Shown here: piece after piece, positions 38,926-55,800 of the stretch
Layout of the letters: every line of letters starts with the position of its first letter
Position numbering within the stretch: position 1 is the stretch's first letter
Assembly: GCA_005281725.1 (NCBI GenBank)
Contig: SSBO01000007.1
Coordinates: forward strand, 3,478,402-3,542,401
Source of the DNA: Wuchereria bancrofti
Taxonomy: Eukaryota > Nematoda > Chromadorea > Rhabditida > Onchocercidae
Length of the DNA stretch: 64,000 nucleotides
Direction of reading: 5' to 3'
Position numbers and translations under genes: made by a program
Notes under the pieces: model-generated
Databases searched by the model: none
Seen by the model: only the letters and a program-made list of their open reading frames with translations
Told to the model about the DNA's origin: nothing

Positions 38926-39346
38926 CTTTACAGCCAGTTTATTTGCTTAGCGTTCGACAAATTCATATTTGTGTATAAACAATACTTATTTTTCTGTGAA
39001 ATTTTAGATTTCTAAAAGAATGGAAACGTTCAGAACTTTCCAGACATTGTACTGTTGAAGTTATTGAACTTGGAATTTTTCTCTTGAGATTGTCAAATAA
39101 CGTTGTGCAAAAATTTTTTATTTGTTTTGTTTCATATTTCTGTCCAAACTTCTCTAAAATATTGTGACTGAATGATCGTTGTAATTATTCACGGGTCACC
39201 GTTTCCTATCATGAAGAAAGTTATTTCGTTTCGCTTTTCATTCTTGCCAATTCACTAAATATTTTGTTTGACTTTACAGGTAAATTAATATTACTGTAGA
39301 GTTTTTCACTCTTTTACATGCTTCTCTGATCCCTTATCACAATGTT

Positions 39347-39621
39347 TCATTTTCGGTACTCTCCTAACTGTTGTGCGTAAGACACGGGTAATTTAGACAA
39401 GTATAATTTATCTAAATATTAATAATACTGCGAAGCCTTATGTCATTTGTCTACCAAAATGTTTTTCATCTAAAATTCTGGTACAATCTTCACAATATTT
39501 GTAATATTCAAAATTCTATACCTACAGGATTAACTCAGTTTACTTCAATATGTCCTACACGGCTCTCTTATTTGTGTAGCTCAGAATGGTTTTCATCAAA
39601 TCATTTTCGGTACTCTCCTAA
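39347..39621. repeat. Exact 21-bp dispersed repeat pair
   Basis: The same 21 bases occur at 39347-39367 and 39601-39621; both begin TCATTTTCGGTACTCTCCTA. No flanking similarity or terminal repeats are evident. Confidence 0.8.
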
Positions 39622-42600
39622 TTGTTTTGTTATAAATCTTTGTTATAAATTAAAGTTATGATGTTATTTTGCTGCTTACTGACGAATTTGATGAGTGCAG
39701 TTCGTAATGTAAGGTTTCTGAAAAAGATAAATTTGGAAATCTTTGCATTTCATTGAAGCAGTTGCTGCCTAGTAACTGACGAAGCATCTACATAATTTCG
39801 AAATTTTACTGGATTTTGTAAATAAACTTTTTTCAAGTGAAATCTCCAATATTAATTTTTGGAAATAATTACTCTTGTTTAAATTTTTCAGACGATACTT
39901 CTTTGGAATAAGGGTTTTTTGAAACTGATAGTTAGAATTCGAAATTAAAGCTAAAGGAAGAACTCACCACTCATGAAATAATGAAGTATTGGATTGACAC
40001 AACATGATGAATAAAGTCATAAACCTCGGAATGAACTTTCTCAGAGAGAACACGATATCATACTTAGCAGCGCAAATGGATCAACATTGAAAACACTAAA
40101 ATATAAGAAAAACCAAACTTATTAAGTATGATTGGAGAAAAAAAAAACAATGATGAACCAAGGATAGGTGTTGATAAATTTCAGGAACAATTCACAATTA
40201 TCTTTTCTCACAATTAGTGATAATTGGTTGAAACTGATAGATGGAAATGTTTCTTTCCTTTATCTCGTTCATTTTCCCAAAAAAATCTATTACTTAGTTA
40301 CAGAATGTCATATGTGAAACTTACAAAGCAAGGTTATAGAGATGTAAAAGTGAAATAAGATTATAATCATCCAAAGTATCTTGGTTGCTTTCCACCTAAA
40401 AATTGAATTTCAATCAAGTTATTCCTCCATTTATAGTAAAGATTTGAAGTTACAGTAAAATAAGAAAACATTACTAGTATGTAGTAAATGGGTTAGCAGA
40501 ATGACTTTCTAAAACTTAGATGATGAACTTGATTTTCCAGTCTAGTGTATTTGACAATTATTACCCTAGCACTAGGAGCAGTTCTGCAAATCATACTAGA
40601 CAGAGAAATAAGGGAACAGTCACGTTAGAAAATCTCTTTAATAACTTTTGGTTTGCAACAGGTCGGAATCAATAACTGACCGCAACGTTAGATTGATATA
40701 AGATGACAACTAGTAACTCATTAATAAAAAGGAAATTCATAGCCTGAAACTTGAAACTGTCCCCATTTACACAAGTAATACTACTAATTTACGACCAGCT
40801 TTCTCCATTCAGTCACTTTCAAGTAAATTTTCTTGCAGTTATGTGATAGTTATCGGCCTTGCTCAGAAAAATGAAAAATTAGATAGCTTTTAGTGGTTAT
40901 CTTAGAACTGCATAATGCAGATGTCACAGATTGATAATTTGAGACCTTTATGTGAGGTGAGCTTGTTCCTATGAAAGATAGCATGTTTTCAATTTATAAA
41001 ATAATGGAGCGAATTTCTTCAAAGTTTTAAGCAAATCAAAGTTTTCTTGACAATATTTAAAGCTTTCTTTGCATGTTATGCCCCACTGCAAACATACATT
41101 TTTCATTGTGAAACATGCGTGATGCATCAAAAGAATTAAGAGTGATGGATTACTTAACTGAATCTTAGTTATTACTTTATCTTTAGGAATCGACGAGAAA
41201 CTAATGCAGAAATGATAAAATAAAACTCCTTTGTTCTTTTATTTTTATTCCTCATCGATTTTTACCAACGACAAAACAATTTGTGTTGAAAGAGGCCAGT
41301 ATACTTCCACTTTTTCCTAAATCTTACCAATCAAATATTCTTTTCTTTAAAGCTAGGAATAATATTTTTTAAAATGTTATCGATTGATTTTGACTCTTGC
41401 TTTTATGAGATTAGATTGAATTAACCAATGAAAGTTTCATATCCTGGTTTGTCACTCATATCATTTTAATTCTAATATGCATACATTAGGCAACGCATAT
41501 AAATAAGCAAAATTTGTCTTACTTTAGTAGTAAAATTGGATTGATAAAGCATATGTTTTAACCGTTAATGGCTTCGGAATTGACAATATTGCTTCAGTAA
41601 TCCATATCAGTATCATCATCCGTTTTGTTTACCATGTTTTTTGTTCAAGTGGTAATTGTTCAAGTGGTAACATAACTGTACTGTAAAGTTTTACAAGTTT
41701 TCCATAAAAATTTGATACAGTTTTACACAGTTTTTTTGGGAGGTAAGGAGTAATGCTTGTAGAGGAACGAAATGATTTTCATCGATTTATCAATGAAATT
41801 CTGAAACTGTAGAAATTCATTTTACTCACTCCTATAACTTGCTGAACGAAACATCATTTGTTGATAACAAGCCTGAAAAATACGATAGCTTTACTGACGG
41901 TTGAATTGAACCGAAAAGTTTTTGTGATATCGTTGAAAGCTGTTGGCGGTAGACAGATCAGAAACACTAGAAGATTGGAAATATTTGCCAAGAAGAAGTC
42001 CATCGATGTCCACTAACATGACATCATTCATTAACTGAACTATTTATCCACATTGTTAATTCATTCGTAGAGCTGTTCATAAATTAAAAATTCATTTGAT
42101 TTGAGGTCGTCTCATAGTTTGCAAAACATTTTGCTCAATTCATTTTCCATTTATATTTTTTCAATGGACTTGATAACATTTGTTAAGACGAAAATTCATT
42201 AAAATTTCATTGGAAACTCCAAATTTTATTTCTGGTCCATTCCTACCTGCTTGAAATTGTTTATTTAACAGGAACAAAAGAGATCCTTGTGTGAGACCAA
42301 TCTAGAATTTAATTTGTATTATCAGATGCTTTTTGTTCATCAACTTTTTGTTCAACTCTGTTCAGCAACGCTTACAATGAAAAATCAATAGTTAAGGAAA
42401 TGGATAGATAATGAAATTACAACTAATAGATACCCTAAGCGTAACAAAATCATTACTTTCTTTTTTCAGGTATTTGCACTGTAGATTGTTATTTCATAAT
42501 TTTCTCTAAAATCCCCTTTCCAATTTTACAAAATTTCCTAAAATTTCAAATCTTTGGATTTTTTAAGCAGTTTTCAACAACCATGTTTACGAATTTTGAT

Positions 42601-45360
42601 TCTGCGCAAAAAAATACATTGTCAAAATAATTTACTGCAATATCGGTGCCTAATATTATTTTTTAAAATCACATATCCACGAAACAATGATAACTGATGA
42701 TTTTTCATGTAATCATTTATCATCATTACGGAATCCAGATAAGAGCTTTCCTTTACTCATTAACAAATCTTTTCAGTTCCATAACAGAAGCATCTTCAAA
42801 GAACGATGTGTTTTGATAACTTTATTAAATTTATCATTCCCGAATAATTAAGGCATTAGTGTGCAAAAATCAAGCTGCTATGAGCATAAAAAGTTAATTT
42901 GCAGATATTTTTTTTTCTTCAAATCGGAATATTTTGTTTGCTCATCTAATTTCCAAAAACTTAGATACCATACTAATTTACTAATAAAATTTAAAAGTTT
43001 TTTTTTTATGTCATAACAGTCACTTTTATGAGAGTACCAAAGGTTTTACCAACGTTATCGACAAACAAATTCCAGAAACACCAATGGCCATGAGTGATAA
43101 AAATGCAAGCATGCAAATATTTCGAATCTGTTTGGTGTCAAGAAATCTGCAACAATACCCTTGTATTCTTCATCCGTCAGACTTTCGTAATATCAATCAT
43201 CATCACTCATAGTAGTCAGGTTGATGTACGACTTAAAATCCCTCTCAAGCGTTTGTATTCATTTGCAAAGACCATTTAAAGAAACAGTTGCAGAAATACC
43301 ACAAAAGTACTTCATTTTGTTTTGTAGCTCTTTTGAAGTATAAAACGCTTGAGAACGCGATGCCCGTTGTTTCTCAGATACTTGTCGTCTCAAGAAGTTG
43401 TAGAAACTTTTGAAAACAAGCATGGATTTGTTACTAAGGGTTATTAAAAGTCGTCATACCACTTTCAGTCTTAATAAAAAACTAATTTAAAAGTGTTTCT
43501 AAAAATAACTTACAGACTGTGTGGAACATTCCTTACTCTGATGGAATAAATTGACATTAATAAACTACTAACAGTTTTCTGTTTTAATGAGCAATTAATA
43601 AAAAGGGCAAAAAGTGTTGAGTTTAAAAGAATTTGGGTAAAATTACATTTTATAAAAAGGAAAGAATTCCTAGCAAAAAGAAAATAAATTGAAATGAAAA
43701 GAAACAGTGGTATAAGCAGTGGTCAATTATAACTAGGAAAAAAGATGAAGAGCTTAAAAAGATGCATTAATTGTTCATAATATTATCTTTAATAATATTC
43801 ACTTGCCGAAAGAATAGAAATGAACTGTCTGATGGTAGTGTTTTATGTGATATAAAAGTCTTCGAAATAATAAAGTGGAACAATTTTACTAGCACGTTTC
43901 TCTTGATGTCACACAGTGAACTCACCAACAGAATAGTCTTAAAAGTTTTCTTGTAACTATATTTTGCTTTGCTGCAGTATAGAAACTTGTGCAGGAAATT
44001 AGATTCTATCGATGTATCCAATAACAAGACATTTTCTCTGTTCACACGAAAAATTTTAATTCACATCTCGTTGTTTAAACAATTTATTAGCTTGGACAAC
44101 GAAAGAAGCATACATTGGATTGAGCTATTAAGCAATTTTTACTACCTGATACTACCCAGATATTTGCTAGGCTGGAATAAAGAAGAAGAAAATGGTATCA
44201 AAAGGGAATTTAATAACATACAAATCGAATCACTACTAAAATTCCTCCGTTGGTGGCAACAATAATTAACGAGACATTTGGCAATAAAATCACTGCAAAG
44301 GTACGGTGGAACTTATATCTATGGTGCAAGAAATAGTAGATTGAATAGGTAATTTTAAATAATATAAGTAGTACGACAAAGTGAGCTAGGAGAGTAGGAG
44401 TTAGATTTCTTAGATTATTTGATAATGTATTTATTAATAACGATAATAATTATTTGATTATATTTATTTTTATTAGTTTTTCGCAATAGATCTTCAACAA
44501 TAAAAATACCGCCATCCTTCACCGCTATTCACAAATCATATCAGAAGATAGCAAAGCAAGGAAAAGTAGAAATTCTACAACTTTTCAAGAGAATATTATT
44601 ATAAAATAACATGCAATTTAATAACATATATGTAGAATATGGGCAGAATCTGACAAATCATTGAAAGCGAAAAAGTTTTCAAAGTAAATAAGCGTAAGGA
44701 AGCATTTTTTCGTTGTTTGAAAGCGAAAGAATAATTTAATGAATAATAATAAGCCAGTAATGGTTGGAGGTGAAATTTGATTTCAGTTCTCATTGTGAGG
44801 CCATTTTTACGATATTCCCTGTTATATTAAATTTTCTGAATCAATCCTTCTGATAACATTGTTGGATTCATTCCTACAGACTCTCTTATAAGTGGTTTTT
44901 TATTTTGTATAATAAAGTGAAAGAGCTATGCTTCAAGCAAAATGAGACTTTTTTTACAAATGGGTAAAATGGCACACGCATTTATATACGTTTAGCTTTT
45001 AAAGATTCATGAAATAAAAACTTGCGTCAAAATTTTCTAATAATAGAAAATGATATAGGTAAAGTTTTATGGAATAAGACTGGGAAAAATGGAAAACTGA
45101 TAAAATGAAACAAATATGAATTTAAAAAGTTCGAAGTCAAAAAATGGAAGGCGTATTAAAAATGGATATTGAAGTGGTGGTGGGTAAGTAATTGGAATAT
45201 TAGTGTTTATCTTGTTGCAGTTAATTATTGAGAGACAAATTTCGAAGTCAATGTAGCTATATCATATATGGTATCAGTGGTCATACTTCGTCCTTGCTGT
45301 TATTCGGCAATTATTTTAAATTAAAGAAGTGAAGTTAAATATAATGCAAATTCAGTTCAA

Positions 45361-45570
45361 ATGAACTGTAAAGGGGTGGAAGATGAGCACAAACAGTATC
45401 AGCAGCGTCTTTGGTCCAGCTACTGTTCTGTGAAGAAGAGGACTTTGAAAATGAAAAGCATAATGACTGATATGAAAGTTTATAACCAGCACTTGAGAGT
45501 AATCATCGAAGACGACCCTTTGATGATTGCAAGAGAAGTTACAAATGAACTTAACCGCTTAATGAGCTAA
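45361..45570 (+). CDS. Possible small single-exon gene, unknown function
   Basis: A 69-codon frame whose composition is less AT-rich and more protein-like than its surroundings. The predicted protein is hydrophilic and probably helical (EDEHKQYQQRLWSSYCSVKK near the start, REVTNELNRLMS at the end). I recognise no family. Two further protein-like stretches lie downstream on the same strand: about 45863-45951 (frame with SIYQTANWIHYDRIDDISIL) and about 46081-46200 (frame with YYGIPILFDLRASDQAANEL, ending in TAA). The last follows an acceptor-like TTCAACAG. They might be further exons, but I could not join all three in phase. Confidence 0.35.
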   Translation: MNCKGVEDEHKQYQQRLWSSYCSVKKRTLKMKSIMTDMKVYNQHLRVIIEDDPLMIAREVTNELNRLMS

Positions 45571-48007
45571 CCGAAAGATTTCAATAGAACAAGAAGTGAA
45601 TTGCTATCGAAAAGTGAATGATTGGAACGAGATGAGTTATGAAGTTCTTTGTCTCATTCAATTGGCTTTTGGTCAACGGCTACTTAAATAATGCTTCACA
45701 ATATAAATTCAGATTCCTAATGTTTTAATTCATCGTAAAAGAATGCAAGCATTACAAATTATTTATTAATGACTATAGATTGTGGCACTGATAATTCAGA
45801 ATTTTTTACCTTAATATACATGAAATATATATCAATTGTTATGATATTTACAAGTTATTAGGATTCTTGAAAAGCTTGATGTCCATCTATCAAACAGCAA
45901 ATTGGATCCACTACGACAGAATCGATGATATATCTATCTTAATGTCATCATAATCAAGAACTGTATAAATGCACTTATATTAAATTGCATGACAAATTTA
46001 TGGAAATGACAATGTTATGAAATACACTTAATGTCATCATAATTCATATTTAGTATAGAACCACTGATTTACAATTCAACAGTGATTATTACGGAATACC
46101 AATTTTATTCGATCTCCGTGCCAGCGATCAAGCTGCAAATGAACTAAGCGATTCTAGTATATCAGATTTACAGTTGCAGTTTAAGAAAAATCTCTATTAA
46201 AGAAGTATTTCACAAGCGGGAATAAATGGAACAGACTGATGTGAAATCCGAACAAACTGAAATGAATTCATGCAGCCACAATTCATACGTATGCATCCCT
46301 CATTCTTTTTCACTTTTATTCCACTTTCAGTTTCACTCGGCTTTTAACAAATACTTACAGCAGAATAGAATAAATCCAGCACTTCACACTTAAATTTAAA
46401 TTGATTTGCAAACATTTTCAAACATTATTCAGAAATTCTCAACAAACAAAGAAAGGGATATACAGTCATCCAACTGCACAGTAATCAATTTTCCTTATTT
46501 CTGTTCCTTACTTTACTTTTATTCCTCACTTTTACTTTTCTTACTTTTACAGACAGTTCTAGAAGCCTCTCTAAAAATTACTTTACACCCAATTAATGTT
46601 AACATTTGGGTGATTTTTGTTGCCTGTTTCATGTAATTGAAAATAAAAAATGATTCTAGAAATGGATTAATGGCTATATAAAATGAATTTGTTGGTTATA
46701 TAGTGACGAAATGAATTTCATACAGAAATTTTGAAATGGATTTTTCCTTCTCGTCAGAATTGTTGCAAGGAGATACTCATCTGTTTCCTCGACTTCTTGC
46801 AGTAAAATGGACTACTAACTGATACTCATGCAGCTCAGCATTATGAACCATCGGAAGAATAAAGGATATAGTTAAAATACAGCAAGTCATTTTCCACTAC
46901 CATTAAAATAAACCTGACGTGTTAAACGATCTCCATACTATATCTATTAAACTTAATCATAGTGTACCTCAGAATTTGAGGATACAAAGAAAGCAAATTA
47001 TATCGGAGACACGACCATGCACACAGATACGTCTCGATCCATCCAGCTTGATGTGTAGATAGATGTCCTGATTTGCACAGACCAAGCCTACATCGCTTTT
47101 TTTTTTCTGTATTAACATTTACAACTTGAAAATTTTTTAATAATCATTGACAAAACTTCATAATGATAATATTGCAAAAGACACACATTAAATGCATAGC
47201 AATTCGATTTTAAAATAACTTTTCATCTACAAGCCATCTTTCCCTTAGCCAAATGACGTCCAAAGCTTCATTCTTCGGCTCATCATTCTATGAAATAATG
47301 GAAACTATTATGGATTTGTGTATTGCGGTATGGTTTCTGATTTTCTCTACAATATTTTGAAAACACTGCATATTATATGTCAAAGAGTGATCTTTTTATT
47401 TCTTTAGCAATGAAATAACCTTAAAACACGAAACTTAACATAAAAAATCTCATCACCAGGAGTTTGTTTTTGCATGCTTCTCTGGCTATCTTCTTGATTT
47501 TTATTGTATATTTAAGCAATAGGCGAAAAAGAGTACTTCGTAAGTCCCCAACCATTTGAAACGATAAAACTGTAAGGTGATATGACAGATAAGTATAGTA
47601 ACTCTCATATTAGGCACCGAAAAGTTTTGCTTTTCTTGAACCTTTATAGATGAACATGAACAGTGTTCGGATAAATCTAAAAATTTATGAGGAAAATTTA
47701 TGTGAAAAGAACACGCACACATGGTTATTACAGCAGCAAATGTCACTCAAACTATGGCATCTTTATATTGTATAGGTTTACCACCGTTATTTCATGCTTT
47801 ACTTCTTTACTAAACGCGTAAATATTTTCCCAATCTTGAAAACGATTTTTCACCGTCCAAAGAAATGAGGTTGAATTAGATTGGATTTTATTTTTACATA
47901 CCTTCGACATAGTAATTTGATATATTACAATAATTTTTTGCTAACTAAACAAATTATTGCACTAAACAACAGTAACCGAAATTTATACTCTTACTGTTGT
48001 GATCGTT
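45571..48007. other. Intergenic region upstream of the MTG2 3' end
   Basis: AT-rich. Apart from the exon-like stretches noted near 45.9 and 46.1 kb, nothing stands out. TTTATT at 47887-47892 is a plausible minus-strand poly(A) signal for MTG2. Confidence 0.4.
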
Positions 48008-50056
<2,049 letters not shown>

Positions 50057-51308
50057 CCAAATATACCATTCAAATTCTGTAAATTCTGAACAACAAATTC
50101 CCATACTAATTCAACTCATTCATAAACCAGTGGCATAATATTTTATTTCGTCAAAGATGCACAAACAAATGAAGCTTGAAAGATTTGAGCAGTCCTACAA
50201 TCCTTATATATTTTTTTCAAAAAAATTTCATATATTTATATTCAGTTTCCCTCCAGTTCCAGAACTACGAGTGATTTGACCGGTTCTTCAATCAGAAAAA
50301 GGCTCCATGCTCTCCAACTTCTGAAAGTCTTGAATGAAGTATGCTATTTTCATCCTTCACGGCCTTTAGAAATCCGTTGCATGGTATAACAAATACAGCC
50401 GTGGAACGAACCAATGTGTAATTTTGATAGAATTCAAAACAAAACAATTTATTGCATTAACAAAATGCAAACTAGCCAGCAATATGCTGGTAAGATAAAG
50501 GGTTATAGAGCCAAAAAAAAATTAAAAATGCACCTGTTGTAAAACGATTTTGAAAAAGGCGCCAAGGCCCATCAAAACTGTAAATATTAGACATTTATTT
50601 ACCGATTAACATAGAACTGTAAAATTTATTTACAAAAACAATTTAATAAGAACTCTTCATGACTTCAAGTTATCCTAACATGCTATTAAGTTCCCTCTCC
50701 AACCTACAAAGAACAACGCCTGTCTCGTGTTTAAATTAAAACTACACAGATTCCCAAACAGCCTCCATTACGAGCAGAACTATTATACCCATTCCAACAT
50801 TATGTCACATCTTTTTTTCCGAAAATTTGAAGTAAAAAAACGTAAAGCCATGGACAAAAAATTCAGTCACGAGACTTCAAATAAAATCAAGTAACGGGTT
50901 TTTACAAAAAGATCTGCAGAACTGAAAGATTTTGAAAATAAGCGCGCCATAAAATATCATAAGAATAGCTATATTACAATGAAATCTGCCCATAAATACA
51001 ATTTATACTTTTCTACCAACCTAAAACCGAAAAAGTATTCAGCAGTCCAACTTGTTAAGTTCTGTCAAACGTCAAGTTGATTCAAAACTGATGGAAGTTG
51101 CTTCAATTTGCTTCAGGAACTGATTTATAATTTATGTTGTGCAAGTCGAAATTGAATTAGCTTAATATAGGTTCAAGATCTATGTTATTGCTAAACAAGT
51201 CTTTTTTTAAATCAAACATTAAAACAAGCAAACAAATTACAATAATCCGATACTGTGATACTGATTCGAAAGCTCCCGAATTTTGAAAAAGCACTGGTTT
51301 CAAAGGCT
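50057..51308. other. Gap between MTG2 and the UPF0561 gene
   Basis: About 1.25 kb of AT-rich sequence between two minus-strand genes, holding the 3' UTR of the upstream gene and the MTG2 leader. An upstream in-frame ATG for MTG2 lies at 50104. No other gene is seen. Confidence 0.45.
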
Positions 51309-52885
51309 TCAAATAACCAAACGTTTTTCTAATTCTTCTTCAATTCGATTTCGTAGCAAACGGCATTGGTCATCAGTAAGTTCGAGTTGTCGTGTTAAAG
51401 CTTTGGCAACGCGTGCGCTGTTATCATTCTGCAAGAACAATAACTTCTGTGATAAGTAACAGCAGATATATAACTTGCATTCTGATAAGTGAAAAAAGTT
51501 AGAGCACTGTTAATTATATGAGAATGTGCAAATGAGTATGGATTTATAATGCGGGAACTTCCAAAAAATTGAAAAGAAAAATACCGCATGTACAATTTGC
51601 TCAACTGGATCACCATCCTGACCACGAATATTAAGCTTAAAAAGTGGTTCATTTCGCACAGGTGTTGCAATAATAGTAGCAGGATCTGAGTGTCTTTTTG
51701 TGTCTGCATTTCGCTTTACTAGAACCGAACTGGGAATCACTGTTTCTGCAGTCATTTGTAATCTTTCATGTCCTTCTTTTGCCATCTGTTCCATTAGACG
51801 CTGTCTAATTTCCTTACGCAGTTTTTCTTTCTCATTCTTTATATTAGAATTCTGCAACTGTTACATATTTATTTTGCGTACACGCACAATCAAAAAATCT
51901 TGTGCTTATCTACTTATTTACGATAACATAAGAAATAAGACTTACTTACTTCTTTATTCTTCGTAGTTTTCACATTAATACTACGTAGATGAGGGGGTAT
52001 ATACAGCAGCAGTGGATCACATGTTTTCCTAGACCTCTCTGTAAGTAAATGGACAAAAGAAGAGATAAATAAAGCAAAAATATTTCCAAACATAGAAGAA
52101 TACAATTTCTTTATCCTCATGGTTAATGAAGAGGAATAATTCCACATTTTGAAAATGACAACCTGAAGAGTTCGTAAAACTTAAAATTTTTAGCTCAGGA
52201 TAGTAATACCAATGGTGCTACGAGTACTTTCACCTCAGTTTACTTATTTTTTTCCTTCTCTCCCACTCTCTTTCACGTCTCGGCTTCGATAAACTAGAAA
52301 GATAAAGCACTCATCCTAAGGTTTAAAAATCAGTAAAGAACCATAAAAAAGAAAGAGTAAGAAATCACCTAGATGACGATATGACGCTGCGACACTCCTT
52401 TCTGATACCAGTTTATCATATTCATCCCTAAATAAAGCAACTGAGTTAAAAAACAACTACAAAAAGGAAGATAAACTGTTCGTAACAAAACATACCACTA
52501 AGTAAATAGATATCGTAAAATATATCTAAAGATTCTTAAGAATGTCATCAATACTAATTCTGAAAGATTTTCTTAGACTGCACGGTACAGTCTACACAAT
52601 TCAAACACTAACTAATGTCTTGCAGACTGCAATGTAACGAATGTATAACATGACGTTTCTTCCCAATAATTCTGTTGACCGACTAACAATGTCTGCAGAA
52701 AGCCATAACAACCTGTCAATTTGATTTCTCACAATACTTTTGATAAATCCATGATTCATATTCAGTCGTGGAACATTTGATGATTCCGCTTTAACATTAT
52801 TCCGTTCATCCAAGTTCAACATCTCAATAGGATTCTTCTTCCGTTTTGAATTATCATGCCTCTGCAGATTACCCCAAAAACTCAT
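51309..52885 (-). CDS. UPF0561 family protein (C2orf68 homolog)
   Basis: Five minus-strand exons, 52885-52713, 52427-52369, 52038-51950, 51851-51585 and 51428-51309, join in phase to 235 residues. Two blocks match human C2orf68 (166 residues). The first is LNMNHGFIKSIVRNQIDRDE (human LDMNHGFVHHIRRNQIARDD). The second is a C-terminal segment with GDPVEQIVH, then a predicted helix LRNRIEEELEKRL (human LKLRIQEEIAKRQ). Function is unknown in any species. The middle holds a Lys/Glu/Arg-rich helical stretch (about 108-140). The ATG abuts a splice acceptor (TATCACAG), consistent with trans-splicing. It lies on the same strand and upstream of MTG2, so co-transcription is possible. Confidence 0.75.
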
Positions 52886-55800
52886 CTGTGATAAGCTATT
52901 AATTACTACCAACAATCGATATTTGTACCAAAGCACAAAAAAAATAAACAAGTAGATTCTACATATAATAAACATTATCACTGTTATCTTAGATCATACA
53001 TGTTCATTAAACAACAGTCAACAAGCACCACCTTGGATGAATTTTCCCTTCCAGTGAATTTCATCCATATTAGTAATTTTTGCATATACGCCACCGGTAA
53101 TTAGTGTAATTTTGCATATATTACCCCATCGGCTACACACTCTAAACGAATCACATCAGCACTATTATCCATCACCCTTTTCTTTATTAATCACCGTTAC
53201 CGCACACAGATCATGCTCTTCTATAACATCTCTCAATCCATAACAGCATCATCCTTATCTGCCACGAACCCTGCTTTATCTCCGACAAACCCGTCAGCCA
53301 AAACTCGCCAAACCCACCACCTCGCCGATCATGTCACCTCATCTGTCAAGACTGTTAAAAAAAGCGGCCAATACGTTACGCGGGTTGAAAATCCAAATCC
53401 ATTGTGCGTCTCAGACTTAGAATTCGAACGTCATCCCTGTTTTTTCGTTTTCCTGTTCGAGATTGCCTAATTTGTTTATACTTCATCACCTTCATGGCAT
53501 ATTTTTATCTAATTTAAGCGGATAATTTGAAGGGTTACTAATTAGTAGGTCAGAAAGGGTAAAAATATAAATTGACATCACCGAGGAATCCTCATCCTAT
53601 ATACTTCCATTTTGTGGAATATAGCATCACTTATTAAAGAGAGTCAATTAATCGTAGGAAGGTCATACATTCGGACGAATATTCATCCTAAAACATCCCC
53701 GTCCGTGAAGTACTTTTAGATATTCTATGTTAGACGTCACTTTATTTTTTGTGTCCAAGATATTTTTCTAGAATTAAATCATTGAACTAAGTATATAATA
53801 CATTACTGCCTAATCGATTAAGCTAATATTACTAAAATTTAAGGAAACAGAAGATTAACGGAAGAGAATCCTTCCCCAAGCATTATCTTTGATTAGTCAG
53901 TGGTCGGACAAAACCCTCGGACAAAATCCTCATAATCAGTGGCGTTTTCAAAGTTTTCAGATTCCGATTCCAAAGTTATAGTCAATGCAATCACAACAAA
54001 AGTACTCGACATAAAACCTTTAGCTGATGATTCAGTAGAATTTTGAAATCGATAAAAGTTTTTATCCGATTCTGATGACGAAATTCAATTATTTCAGCTT
54101 TTTTATTGAACATCTATAAGTAGAATACACGATAAACACAGGGAAAATGAGGAATGTTGAAAAAGGAATCGCTTATGCTGAAAAAAGAATGATACCGCAA
54201 TGCAATAATAGCTAGTCACAATAAACTAAGGATGAATTGTAACCCGACGAGCCAAACTATTTTTCTGTCACATGTTATGCTGAAATTGCCATATATAAAA
54301 TAATATATTCATCACTATTCTGTTTCAATCACCAGTCTCGATATCATATGTCGAAAGTCGCATTTATTCATTGAATTGATACCTATAAGATGGCGAAATG
54401 GATCTTTAGTTACTTTATCATTCAGTAAGCTTCAGCTATTCATCCTAGGATTCAGAGCAGAACTTCGAGTCCTAGAATGACTTTCGATTACACATCAATG
54501 CAAATTTTTACCATGAGTAAGGGACAAGGAGATCTATTATTTTTGGTTCATATTTTTGAGAACAGTTTTGAACTTGGAAAAAATTTAAGCTCAAAATTCA
54601 AAACCACTGTTTTTGACAATAACGCTTCAGTGCTCCATCAAGATTCGTTAACATACAAGCGAATTGATCATTCTTTCATTAGAGTGCTTGCAAATAAAAA
54701 AAAAAGCAAGTGATACAGAACGGTCACTAAGTTAATGCTCTGATTGAACATTTAATTTTCTGAAGTTTGCATCGATTTTAGAATGAAACCACTGCGGCGA
54801 ATATTTGAAAGAATAAGCTTATATTTTCGACTAAAAGACTAAAAATTTAGTTTACAGTTTTACTAAAACTTCGCAAAAAAATACTAATTTGGAATAAAAT
54901 TTTCCTCTAAAGTTTTTTCGATTTTCCAAGATTTAGTACTTCGAACTTAGTAAGACAAAGTTAAGGAATGCTGACTGAAAAGAATCACAATTCACCATAC
55001 TTGTCCTGTTAAGAAAGACACAAAAGTGATGGAACTGAATGGGGGAAGTTTTAGAGGCCATTACGGGAAAAGTTTTTGGACGACTTGATATGTAATAGTA
55101 AGAAATGTTTTAAATAATAATGTAAAATACAATATACACTGAATACATGTATAATTTGATTAACAGAAGAATGGAAAGAAAAATTGGTAGATAAAACGGA
55201 AAAATATTCATCCTTTGAAAAATTATGAAATCTTCTATGTTGAGGTACAATAATTCATGAAGGCTTGGTTGACAATATAGAAAAAATTTTCCCTAATTTC
55301 GACCTGAAATTGAAATGAATAATACTGAAATTGAATTAAAAACCATGAATGCCTTTAAACACTTCAGGCATACGTGATACTACATTAGTTGTTAATCGCT
55401 ATGAAGTGATTAGATATTAAAGTTCCAACTATTTTTATGTAAAGTAAGCTGGCTATAAAAGAAAATAAGAACACAAAATAAATACTTATTGAAATAAAGG
55501 AAATACCTTAAATAAGAAAGATAAAAATCCCAAATAAAATGAATCAATAAACGGAAATTGTTATTAGTGTCATTCATGTAGAGTAAAACCATTATATGAG
55601 CATACCAAAAAAATGTGGAAGCCAAAAAGCTGTTTTGCTCACTTTACTGATGGCAGTTCAAGTTTTCAAAAAACAACTTCATCATAATAAATGCGGTGGA
55701 ATGTTTTGAAGTAAAAAATTGATCATCTCACTTGCTCACCACGTGCTGTGCCTATCAGTTGGAGAGACAATTTACACTCTTCCTGGATGTATTTGATAAA

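Larger units (their letters stand above)
38419..45360. other. Large AT-rich intergenic region downstream of the receptor
   Basis: The first 460 bp are the likely receptor 3' UTR, ending near AATAAA at 38880-38885. The remainder shows no gene I can support. The longest frames (43767-44045 minus, 43969-44265 plus) overlap each other and lack splice or family support. A 15-bp tandem duplication (TGTTCAAGTGGTAA units) sits at about 41641-41670. Confidence 0.45.

Noticed and set aside
43767..44265. Overlapping 92- and 98-codon frames on opposite strands
   Set aside because: AT-driven composition, mutual overlap, no splice partners and no family resemblance.
53213..53470. 85-codon plus-strand frame in the GC-richer patch near 53.3 kb
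   Set aside because: Ser/Thr/Pro-rich composition follows local base content; no family or splice evidence, and the patch is better explained as the promoter of the minus-strand UPF0561 gene.
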